Shown one piece after another: positions 1 to 5,741 of a stretch of 7,509 bases of DNA; positions within the stretch are counted from its first letter, which is position 1, and each line of letters begins with the position of its first letter. Location of the stretch: the NCBI GenBank assembly GCA_003542955.1, contig DPJP01000328.1:1-7509 (forward strand), in the 5' to 3' direction. The notes below the pieces were generated by a model. It was not told where the DNA came from. It saw only the letters and a program-made list of their open reading frames with translations, and did no database searches. Source of the stretch: Armatimonadota bacterium (GTDB lineage Bacteria; Armatimonadota; Zipacnadia; Zipacnadales; UBA11051). A program made the translations under genes and the position numbers.

Positions 1-749
1 GGCGGAAGGGCATCGACTCCGAGTACCACAGCACGCTGCACGAGCCGGGAGCGGGCGACAGCCCGCCGACTACGCCGCCGAAGACAATCACGAGCAACGA
101 TAGCGCGATCGACAACATCAAGAGCCGGTATGGGGATTACCTCGACCCCACGCGCTCGGGGGCGCTGAACTCCACCGATGTCACCACCCTGTCGAGCGCG
201 GACTTCAACACCAAGGCGCTCGCTGCGGGTGGTGACGCCGGCGATGTCGGCAACTGGAGCGGGTTCTACGACCCGAACACTGACAAGATATACGTGCGTT
301 CGGGCAGTGAGGACCGCGGGCTGACGAATGTGCATGAGTACCTGCACAAGGTCTCCAACAAGAGCATAGGCAGCAAGGCAGGGTCTCCGCTGGAGGAGGC
401 CATGACGGAGCACTTCAACAACCAGGTCGCGCGTGGCAACAACCTCGGGCCCGGAAACAGCAGGTACAACGCCGACGGGCGCGTGAAGATCATCGAGGAC
501 ATTGAACGGGCAGTGGGACGCGACCCGGTAGCCAAGGCCTACTTTGGTAACGGTGATGCGCCGATCGACAACCTCGGGCAGGCTGTAGACAAGAAGTTCG
601 GGTCGGGCACGTGGCAGAAGATCCAGGACCTGTGCAACAAGAAGGATGCCGCCGGCAAGGCGACGCCGGACTTCGGCGGGGCCAGGGCACTGCTCAACCC
701 GCCCGCACCCGCGCCTCCGGCCCCGGCCTCCGCGCCGGCAAAGATATAG
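1..749 (+). CDS. Predicted HExxH zinc metallopeptidase, 5'-truncated by the window edge
   Basis: The frame is open from base 3 (first full codon) to TAG at 747-749, giving 248 visible residues. Visible residues 111-115 read HEYLH, an HExxH zinc-protease motif. The downstream LEEAMTEHF (130-138) resembles the LxEGxTExF pattern of gluzincin-like peptidases, so E132, 17 residues after the second His, is the likely third zinc ligand; the usual Gly after it is Ala here. The stretch before the motif (GFYDPNTDKIYVRS, 92-105) looks like strands leading into the active helix, so the GTG at 294 is not a credible start: it would cut the domain and has no ribosome-binding site. The first about 80 residues are polar and linker-like, with a Pro/Thr-rich patch. 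The last about 17 residues are a Pro/Ala tail. No membrane segment is visible. HExxH and the spacing are seen directly; peptidase activity is inferred. It could be the C-terminal domain of a larger secreted or effector protein. The next gene starts 45 bases downstream. Confidence 0.6.
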   Translation, partial: RKGIDSEYHSTLHEPGAGDSPPTTPPKTITSNDSAIDNIKSRYGDYLDPTRSGALNSTDVTTLSSADFNTKALAAGGDAGDVGNWSGFYDPNTDKIYVRSGSEDRGLTNVHEYLHKVSNKSIGSKAGSPLEEAMTEHFNNQVARGNNLGPGNSRYNADGRVKIIEDIERAVGRDPVAKAYFGNGDAPIDNLGQAVDKKFGSGTWQKIQDLCNKKDAAGKATPDFGGARALLNPPAPAPPAPASAPAKI

Positions 750-780
750 CGCTGACGGCAGGTTCGCGCGCCGACAGATG

Positions 781-787
781 GGAGGAG
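781..787 (+). promoter_or_regulatory. Ribosome-binding site of the helical zinc-ribbon gene
   Basis: GGAGGAG lies 7 bases before the ATG at 795. It favours that ATG over an in-frame TTG two codons upstream at 789, which would leave only one base of spacing. Confidence 0.8.
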
Positions 788-794
788 CTTGAGG

Positions 795-1430
795 ATGTCC
801 GACCGACAGGGCAGTGAACTGAAGCCCCTGGTTGACGGGATCATGGCGGTGCTTGCGAACGAGCTGACCGACGGCTTCGCCGCCGAGCAGGCCGAGTGGG
901 CCCAGGCGGTCATGCGCGACTACATACTGCCCTATGAACTCCGCTTCGCGTCCGAGGACACGGAGGACGGCAAGCGCGCACGCATTCAGCTCATCATCGG
1001 CGATCTGCAGGAGGCGCTCTCGGGCAAGCCGACGCCCGAACGCTGGCGGATCATCCAGCGCATGTTCTATACCGCGTCCGTCCTGCCCTTGAGTGACGAG
1101 GCGTTCGATCTGGCGCTGGAGCGGCTCAATACCGGGGAGAAGACCGACCGATTGCGCGCGCAGGCTCACAGCTTGCGAGAGCGCCTCGCGAAGCTGGTGG
1201 AGCGCATGCGGGAGCGTGCCCCCCAGGTGTACGAGGCCCTGGCCGGCGTCATCTCCGAGACCAGCCTGGACCTTTCCTACGCCGCGGGAGAGGTCGACGT
1301 TATGAGCCTCCGCCTTGGTGCGATGCACAGCCAGCGCCGCTCCGGAGTCGCCACATGCCCGAACTGCGGCACCGCCAATCCCGGCGGCAGCCGCTTCTGC
1401 AACCAATGCGGGACCGCGTTGCCCGGATAG
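795..1430 (+). CDS. Helical protein of unknown function with a C-terminal zinc ribbon
   Basis: This encodes 211 residues. The start is ATG 795, chosen for its strong ribosome-binding site. Residues 1 to about 170 look almost wholly alpha-helical, with alternating charged and hydrophobic residues and no signal peptide or membrane segment. Residues about 115-150 (DRLRAQAHSLRERLAKLVER and onward) have a coiled-coil-like charge pattern. The C-terminus is a classic zinc ribbon: C188-x2-C191, ten residues, then C202-x2-C205, followed by GTALPG. This matches the short zinc-ribbon modules that close many bacterial proteins of varied function. Such ribbons usually serve structure or protein contacts rather than catalysis. 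I do not recognise the helical part. The gene lies 45 bases after the metallopeptidase and 64 bases before a protein of three similar ribbons, so co-transcription is likely. The role is unknown; a cytoplasmic adaptor or regulator is possible. Confidence 0.8.
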   Translation: MSDRQGSELKPLVDGIMAVLANELTDGFAAEQAEWAQAVMRDYILPYELRFASEDTEDGKRARIQLIIGDLQEALSGKPTPERWRIIQRMFYTASVLPLSDEAFDLALERLNTGEKTDRLRAQAHSLRERLAKLVERMRERAPQVYEALAGVISETSLDLSYAAGEVDVMSLRLGAMHSQRRSGVATCPNCGTANPGGSRFCNQCGTALPG

Positions 1431-1482
1431 GCCCGCCCCCGAACCTCCCTCCGTGCGCGAGAGCCGGGGGGGCGCCAGAGCG

Positions 1483-1489
1483 AAGGAGA
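1483..1489 (+). promoter_or_regulatory. Ribosome-binding site of the triple zinc-ribbon gene
   Basis: AAGGAGA lies 5 bases before the ATG at 1495. It picks that start over the in-frame ATG at 1516, and over a much longer reading of the same frame that would begin inside the previous gene near 1315. Confidence 0.75.
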
Positions 1490-1494
1490 CGGCC

Positions 1495-1803
1495 ATGCCA
1501 ACATTGCGGACGGCGATGACATGCCCCCGGTGCGGGTCGATCAATGTCGGGAAGATGACCGCCTGCCTGCGCTGCCACACGCCGCTGGCGGCCCCGCAGC
1601 CTGCACCCTCTGCCCAGCCCGGCAGTCCGGCGGCCGTCTGCGGCGCGTGCGGCGCCGCACTCGAGCCGGGCTACACCTTCTGCGCCTCATGCGGCCGCAA
1701 ACTCGAAACCCCCGCACCATCCACCGGCCGTGTGTGTGCGAACTGCCATGCCGTGTGGCCGCAGGAGTACCGCTTCTGCATGTCATGCGGCCGACCGCTC
1801 TGA
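1495..1803 (+). CDS. Small protein made of three tandem zinc ribbons
   Basis: This encodes 102 residues from ATG 1495, supported by the ribosome-binding site just upstream. Nearly the whole protein is three CxxC-x10-CxxC ribbons: C10/C13/C24/C27, C49/C52/C63/C66 and C81/C84/C95/C98. They are joined by Pro/Ala/Ser/Gln-rich linkers (about 32-46 and 71-78). The second and third ribbons share the YxFCxSCGRxL ending and resemble the ribbon of the preceding gene (SRFCNQCGTAL). The first is more divergent (TACLRCHTPL). All twelve cysteines are present, so each module could bind one zinc ion. No catalytic domain, signal peptide or membrane segment is visible. The family is known as a generic structural or interaction module, so function cannot be read from it. 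A scaffold or partner of the neighbouring helical protein is a guess. The frame is clean, and the gene is the last of its plus-strand unit before a convergent gene. Confidence 0.75.
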   Translation: MPTLRTAMTCPRCGSINVGKMTACLRCHTPLAAPQPAPSAQPGSPAAVCGACGAALEPGYTFCASCGRKLETPAPSTGRVCANCHAVWPQEYRFCMSCGRPL

Positions 1804-1893
1804 TCTGCAACGACACACGGCAGGCCGTTTTCGTTCCTTTCCGTGTCCTCCGTGTTTTCCGTGGTTCGCATGGCCGTTCGCCGTACTCTCGCG
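1804..1893. other. Convergent intergenic gap with a weak terminator-like element
   Basis: This 90-base gap separates two convergent stop codons. A short stem (ACGG 1817-1820 with CCGT 1825-1828) is followed by a T-rich run (1828-1840) and might end the plus-strand unit, but four base pairs is too weak to be sure. The rest is mostly the 9-base-period repeat listed separately. No gene is visible. Confidence 0.3.
1832..1867. repeat. 9-base-period repeat, CCGTGTCCT-type
   Basis: Three units follow each other at an exact 9-base period: CCGTGTCCT (1841-1849), CCGTGTTTT (1850-1858) and CCGTGGTTC (1859-1867). A degenerate fourth unit, CGTTCCTTT, sits at 1832-1840. Read on the minus strand it would translate as NTEDTER. 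I recall that peptide phrase as a common spurious translation of intergenic repeats in several uncultured lineages, but could not check this here. It lies in the gap between convergent genes, as expected for a dispersed intergenic element. Confidence 0.55.
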
Positions 1894-3249
1894 CTACCGG
1901 CCGTATTTGACCACCCAGGCGTGCTCACATGGCGGTGGCCCCGCGGGCATGGTGACCACCGCGGAGGCGTTCTCTACGCGCCATTGCAGCGGCGCGGGGT
2001 GCCCGAGTAGTCTGATCTCACTGCCCGCTGCGGGCAGGATGCTCAGTGTAACCTCCGCCGGCATTTTGCTCTCCCCCTCTGCCGCCAGGACATGCGCATA
2101 CACCGTATCGCCCTTGCTCGTATAGCGGACATTGCTCTCTGCGTATGGAGCAATCGGGCGCGTGCCATGGATTGCCTCGGCGTTGATACTCATCCATTCG
2201 CCGATCTCGTCCAGGCGCGAGACCGCCTCCTCATCGAGTGTGCCCAGGGGCGACGGCCCGATGTTCAGCAGCAGATTCCCGCCCTTTGCGACGATATCGA
2301 TGAGCAGGTGCAGCAGCGTGCGAGTCGGCTTGTAGGTGTCATTCGGGCGATAGGCCCAGCCGTTGCCCATGGTCAGGCACGACTCCCAGACCTGTGAAAG
2401 AGGCTCGTCGGGGACCTGTTGCTCGGGGGGGAGGATGTTCTCATACGGCCCGCCGACGGTGCGGTCGGCCACGATCAACCCCGGCTGATGCGAGCGCGCC
2501 ATGGCGGCCATCGCCGCCATATTGATGTCCTGCTTCGGCGGCCGAACCTGTCCCCCATCCAGCCACAGCACGTCGACATGCCCGTACTCGCTCATCAACT
2601 CGGCGACCTGCGCATGGACGAACTCGACAAACTTCGCCCACTGCTCCGGGTGGGCGAGGGTTTCGTAGTTGGGGTTTCGGTCCGGCGCCGGGCGGTCGGG
2701 GAGCCAGTACCACGGGCAGTGCCAGTCCGACTTCGAGAAGTAGCAGCTGATCCCGAAGTCGCGCGCCCTGAAGGCGTCGAAGACATGGGCCAGGACGTTG
2801 GCCCGCGCATCGGCATGGAACGGGCAGCTCGGATGGGTGATCCGGTAGTCCGTGGTCCTCGTGTCGAACATGCAGAAGCCGTCGTGATGCTTCGAGGTGA
2901 AGCACACGTACTTCATCCCGGCGCGTTCGGCAGCATCAGCCCACGTGCTCGGGTCGAACTCCGTCGGGTTGAAGGTGGTGTTGAGGGCCCGGTAGTCGCG
3001 CCGAAACAACTCGAGGTCCCTGTTCCGCTCGACCCAAGGCTCGAGGTCATCCGGGCGCGCCCACTTGTCCGCCTCCACCAGCGGCCATGACTCGATGCAG
3101 CCCCACTGGCTGTAGGGTCCCCAGTGCAGGAATAGCCCGAACTTGAGGTCGGAGAACCACTCGAGACGCTCTGGCAGCCATTCAGGCTGCTCTGCGCTCC
3201 CATCGATGCTCTGCTCACCACGGATGATGTCGGGTCGGTCGTCGGCCAT
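1894..3249 (-). CDS. GH29 family alpha-L-fucosidase, cytoplasmic
   Basis: This encodes 451 residues and is predicted to hydrolyse alpha-L-fucosides with retention of configuration, as GH29 enzymes do. Family hallmarks run in order: WFSDLKFGLFLHWGPYS (31-47), the FDPSTWADAAERAGMKY region (98-114), SKHHDGF (119-125), YGHVDVLWLDGG (222-233), a WESC motif (288-291) and AKGGNLLLNIGP (321-332). By analogy with characterised GH29 enzymes, D231 is the nucleophile, H42, H121 and H122 bind substrate, R263 is the conserved active-site Arg, and E276 in PPEQ is the likely acid/base; this last assignment is the least certain. The catalytic barrel spans about 28-365, followed by a short beta domain to the end. 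The N-terminus is acidic with no signal peptide, unlike many secreted fucosidases. The gene starts 44 bases after the stop of the secreted protein on the same strand, so the two are probably one operon. Linkage preference cannot be told. Confidence 0.92.
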   Translation of the reverse strand: MADDRPDIIRGEQSIDGSAEQPEWLPERLEWFSDLKFGLFLHWGPYSQWGCIESWPLVEADKWARPDDLEPWVERNRDLELFRRDYRALNTTFNPTEFDPSTWADAAERAGMKYVCFTSKHHDGFCMFDTRTTDYRITHPSCPFHADARANVLAHVFDAFRARDFGISCYFSKSDWHCPWYWLPDRPAPDRNPNYETLAHPEQWAKFVEFVHAQVAELMSEYGHVDVLWLDGGQVRPPKQDINMAAMAAMARSHQPGLIVADRTVGGPYENILPPEQQVPDEPLSQVWESCLTMGNGWAYRPNDTYKPTRTLLHLLIDIVAKGGNLLLNIGPSPLGTLDEEAVSRLDEIGEWMSINAEAIHGTRPIAPYAESNVRYTSKGDTVYAHVLAAEGESKMPAEVTLSILPAAGSEIRLLGHPAPLQWRVENASAVVTMPAGPPPCEHAWVVKYGR

Positions 3250-3257
3250 TGGCTTGG

Positions 3258-3264
3258 TCTCCCT
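3258..3264 (-). promoter_or_regulatory. Ribosome-binding site of the fucosidase gene
   Basis: On the minus strand AGGGAGA sits 8 bases before the ATG at 3249. It supports that start and independent translation of the second gene of the operon. A weak 5-bp stem (GGCAC 3273-3277 with GTGCC 3288-3292) overlaps the end of the intergenic gap next to the upstream stop. Confidence 0.6.
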
Positions 3265-3293
3265 GTTGATGAGGCACCGGGTCGGCAGTGCCG

Positions 3294-5549
3294 TCAGTCT
3301 TGCGTATCGAGTGCGGCGAGGGTCGCGGGATCGCTTCCGAGCAGTATGGCCGCGTACGTTCTCACCGGCGGCACGGTCAGCCTGCCGTCCTGGATCGGCA
3401 GGTCGCGTGGCTCGAACTCGGGCGAGATCAGGCGGGCAGCGGTGAGCCGGGAGTCATTGACCGTCAGCTCGAACTCGGGACTTGCATTCACCGCGGTGAC
3501 GGCGTACTTGTCATCATAGTCGATGTCATGGTTGACGATATGAACCGTGACCACCCCGGATGCCGGCTGCCGGAGCACGTTGACAAGCACCGCATCGGGC
3601 CAGTTGCCGCTGACGGGGTTCGCGCCCCGCAGCAGCTCAAGGACGGCATCCAACTCGGCGTCCCGGGCATCCTGCAGTCTGCCGCTGAGACACACGACTC
3701 GTCCCCGTCCAAGCTCGATGGCCGAGGCGCCCGGCCCAGCCGTCGCCGAGCGCAGACGCACCGACTTCAGACGCGCGTACTCACCACCGCCCGCGGTGCC
3801 ACGTATGGCCACGATGGCCCCGTCAGCAAGCTCCACCGGCCTGCTGGCGAACTCGTGCCATTCGTCATCATCTGCCGTCGCCTTCCAGGTATCGATCACA
3901 GCGCCGTCCACCAGCACCTCGAAGGTCGAGCGCCCGTCGCTCTCATCGAAGTAGGTGGCGCCGACCGTGTAAAGCGCGTCGCGGCCGTGGTATGTAAATG
4001 AGGCCGTCCCGGATGTCGCAACCTTGATGCGCCCGCCGTCGGGCTCATACCCATCCATATCCAGGTCCAGGGCCGAGTGCTCATGCTGGGCGACATCGGC
4101 CACCCCGGGCAGGTAGTCGCCGACGGGGCGCGCCGCGTCGGGGCTCTCGAAGCGCTCGCGGATGCTGAGCGCGGCCGACAGCACCAGCGTCCCGCCGCCA
4201 TCCACGAACGCCCGCACTCCATCCATCTGCGCTGCGGATAGCATCGCCTGCCCGTCAATGATGAGCGCCGAGAAGCCATCCAGCCCACCGGCTGTGAGGT
4301 CTGAGTTGACGACAACCTCGGCGGGGATGCCCTGCCGCTGCAGCGTCCACAGCAGGTCGTTGATGTTGCCCCGATCCAGGCCCAGTATCTGCCCCTCCCG
4401 CGGCCCGATGGTCGTATCAAAGAGCACCGCCACGCCCGTGCCGGGCTGCTGGCCCGCGCTCAGCGCCTCCCACCGTCGCGCGAAGCCCGCGTAGGTCGCG
4501 CACGCGTCGAGAATGGCCTGGTCCTGCTCGGGCTTCGTCAGTTCGAGGATGTTGCGGTCGCCGTTGAGGCACATGTTGGGCATGTAGTTGCCGCCGAGGG
4601 CGATACCCGTGGCGCAGCCGAGCGCATACTCCTCCGTCACCGGCAGCGCCACCCACATGTTCGAGGCCCCGGGGGCATGGTATTGCTGCTCACCGCGCGC
4701 CTGTCGCACCGGGCCCGGGATGTAGCTCAAGAAGCCGGTCGGGCGGCCGTGCGAGGCTGCCAGACCGATCTTACAGGCGGCAATGTCCTTCCCGAACGGC
4801 GGGTGCGCAAAGGCCTCGGTGAACACGCCATCAACCACGCCCTGCTCGATGACCCAGTAGGTCAGGTTGTTGGCGACAATGAACAGCGGCTTCTCGCGGT
4901 TGTGGGCATACTCCTGGACCTTGCGGAAGAAATCCGTCGCCGTGTCGACGGTGAACCAGCGCTCCAGCTCCGGCGGCGTGCCTTCGGCGCCCAGTTCGTA
5001 CTCCGTACCGGTGTGCTTGAAAGAGTACTCTCTGAACAGCGCCTTGCACGTGGGGCAGTAGCACGGCCAGGTCATCGGATTGTCGAAGAAGATGCAGTCC
5101 ACGCCCCGCTGCTGGTGCTCGTCCATGAGCCCCGTGATGTACTCGAACCATGCGGGCCGGTTGTAGCAGCCGGCGTAGCGGGCGGGGTTGTTGTAGATGA
5201 CCTTGTACTCGCCCTGCGGCGTCAGAATCGCGGCGTCGCGCAACTCCGGGTGCTTGGGGAAGAGCAACTCGTGGTAGATGGTGCGGCTGCAGATGTACAT
5301 CATCCGGTGTGCGCCGGCATCGGTGGCAAGCTGCATCGCCTCCGGTGTGAAGCTGCCGCCCTGGATGAGCGTGAAGCCGGCCTCCAGGAGCCGCTGCACC
5401 TGTGGCTCATCCATCTTCCGGTAGTTGATCAGCCACCGGACGCTGCCGGGGTCCCCCCAGGGGAACATCTCCGTCGGCGGCTGCCAGTGCGCGACCGCGC
5501 CGGTGACGGCCATGGCTATCACTCCTGCGATGACGAGGGACCTGCGCAT
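3294..5549 (-). CDS. Secreted glycoside-hydrolase-like protein with TIM barrel and GATase-like domains
   Basis: This encodes 751 residues. Residues 1-20 form a Sec signal peptide (MRRS, hydrophobic core, AVA then H21), so the protein is exported. Residues about 25-360 look like a TIM barrel of the kind in hypothetical glycosyl hydrolase families. CIFFDNP (152-158) resembles a strand end bearing an acidic residue (D156), followed by CYCPTCKALFREY (163-175), a Cys cluster seen next to the active site in such families. E245 (FTEAF) is another candidate catalytic acid. Residues about 371-485 resemble the glutamine-amidotransferase-like domain of beta-galactosidase-type enzymes (ALIIDGQAMLSAAQ; FVDGGGTLVLSAA), and its last strands seem to return at 608-642 (GRGRVVCLSG). 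A beta-rich module, about 494-603, lies between. A final beta domain ends the protein. Substrate and activity are unproven; the downstream fucosidase suggests a fucose-containing glycan. The start ATG has GAGGAAGG 11 bases upstream, a wide spacing. Confidence 0.75.
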   Translation of the reverse strand: MRRSLVIAGVIAMAVTGAVAHWQPPTEMFPWGDPGSVRWLINYRKMDEPQVQRLLEAGFTLIQGGSFTPEAMQLATDAGAHRMMYICSRTIYHELLFPKHPELRDAAILTPQGEYKVIYNNPARYAGCYNRPAWFEYITGLMDEHQQRGVDCIFFDNPMTWPCYCPTCKALFREYSFKHTGTEYELGAEGTPPELERWFTVDTATDFFRKVQEYAHNREKPLFIVANNLTYWVIEQGVVDGVFTEAFAHPPFGKDIAACKIGLAASHGRPTGFLSYIPGPVRQARGEQQYHAPGASNMWVALPVTEEYALGCATGIALGGNYMPNMCLNGDRNILELTKPEQDQAILDACATYAGFARRWEALSAGQQPGTGVAVLFDTTIGPREGQILGLDRGNINDLLWTLQRQGIPAEVVVNSDLTAGGLDGFSALIIDGQAMLSAAQMDGVRAFVDGGGTLVLSAALSIRERFESPDAARPVGDYLPGVADVAQHEHSALDLDMDGYEPDGGRIKVATSGTASFTYHGRDALYTVGATYFDESDGRSTFEVLVDGAVIDTWKATADDDEWHEFASRPVELADGAIVAIRGTAGGGEYARLKSVRLRSATAGPGASAIELGRGRVVCLSGRLQDARDAELDAVLELLRGANPVSGNWPDAVLVNVLRQPASGVVTVHIVNHDIDYDDKYAVTAVNASPEFELTVNDSRLTAARLISPEFEPRDLPIQDGRLTVPPVRTYAAILLGSDPATLAALDTQD

Positions 5550-5624
5550 AGGTGGACCTGCCTTCCTCAGAGCTTGCGGTTACAGGCCGCTTCGCCACCG
5601 TCTGAGGCCGGACCTCCCGCTCCA

Positions 5625-5641
5625 GGCAGGGCTCCCCTGCC
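5625..5641. repeat. 7-bp hairpin in the divergent promoter region
   Basis: GGCAGGG (5625-5631) pairs perfectly with CCCTGCC (5635-5641) around a CTC loop. It has no T-tract on either side, so it is not an obvious terminator. It could be an operator half-site pair or a leader stem, or chance in GC-rich DNA. Confidence 0.3.
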
Positions 5642-5727
5642 CCGGCGGCGAAAGGCCCCGGCGAGAGTCTGCTACTGAAGTGGAGAAGGTGGCGCGAGCC
5701 CCCGCGCGCCCGATGATCCTCCGAGCC

Positions 5728-5736
5728 GAGGAGAGG
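5728..5736 (+). promoter_or_regulatory. Ribosome-binding site of the aminotransferase gene
   Basis: GAGGAGAGG ends 5 bases before the ATG at 5742, which fixes the start of the aminotransferase. Confidence 0.8.
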
Positions 5737-5741
5737 CGACA

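Larger units (their letters stand above)
5550..5741. promoter_or_regulatory. Divergent upstream region between the glycoside-hydrolase operon and the aminotransferase
   Basis: These 192 bases must hold both promoters, unless the genes are read from further out. I could not find convincing -35/-10 pairs on either strand. The minus-strand ribosome-binding site is at 5561-5568 and the plus-strand one at 5728-5736. The region is very GC-rich, with repeated CCCCGGCG words at 5640-5665 and a compact hairpin in the middle. Confidence 0.45.

Noticed and set aside
294..749. GTG 294 as the true start of the metallopeptidase
   Set aside because: The frame stays open to the left edge, no ribosome-binding site precedes the GTG, and strand-like sequence belonging to the domain lies upstream of it.
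1315..1494. Longer N-terminus for the three-ribbon protein
   Set aside because: It would overlap the end of the previous gene in another frame and is low-complexity; a good ribosome-binding site marks ATG 1495.
2419..3090. Plus-strand open frame of 223 codons opposite the fucosidase
   Set aside because: The opposite strand carries unmistakable GH29 motifs across this whole span.
3288..4001. Plus-strand open frame of 237 codons opposite the end of the hydrolase gene
   Set aside because: Antisense shadow with no motif or ribosome-binding site.
4677..5678. Long plus-strand open frame of 333 codons opposite the secreted hydrolase
   Set aside because: It lies wholly antisense to a gene with a clear signal peptide and domain pattern, is Arg/Val/Leu-rich with no family motif, and has no ribosome-binding site. 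Long antisense frames are expected in GC-rich coding DNA.
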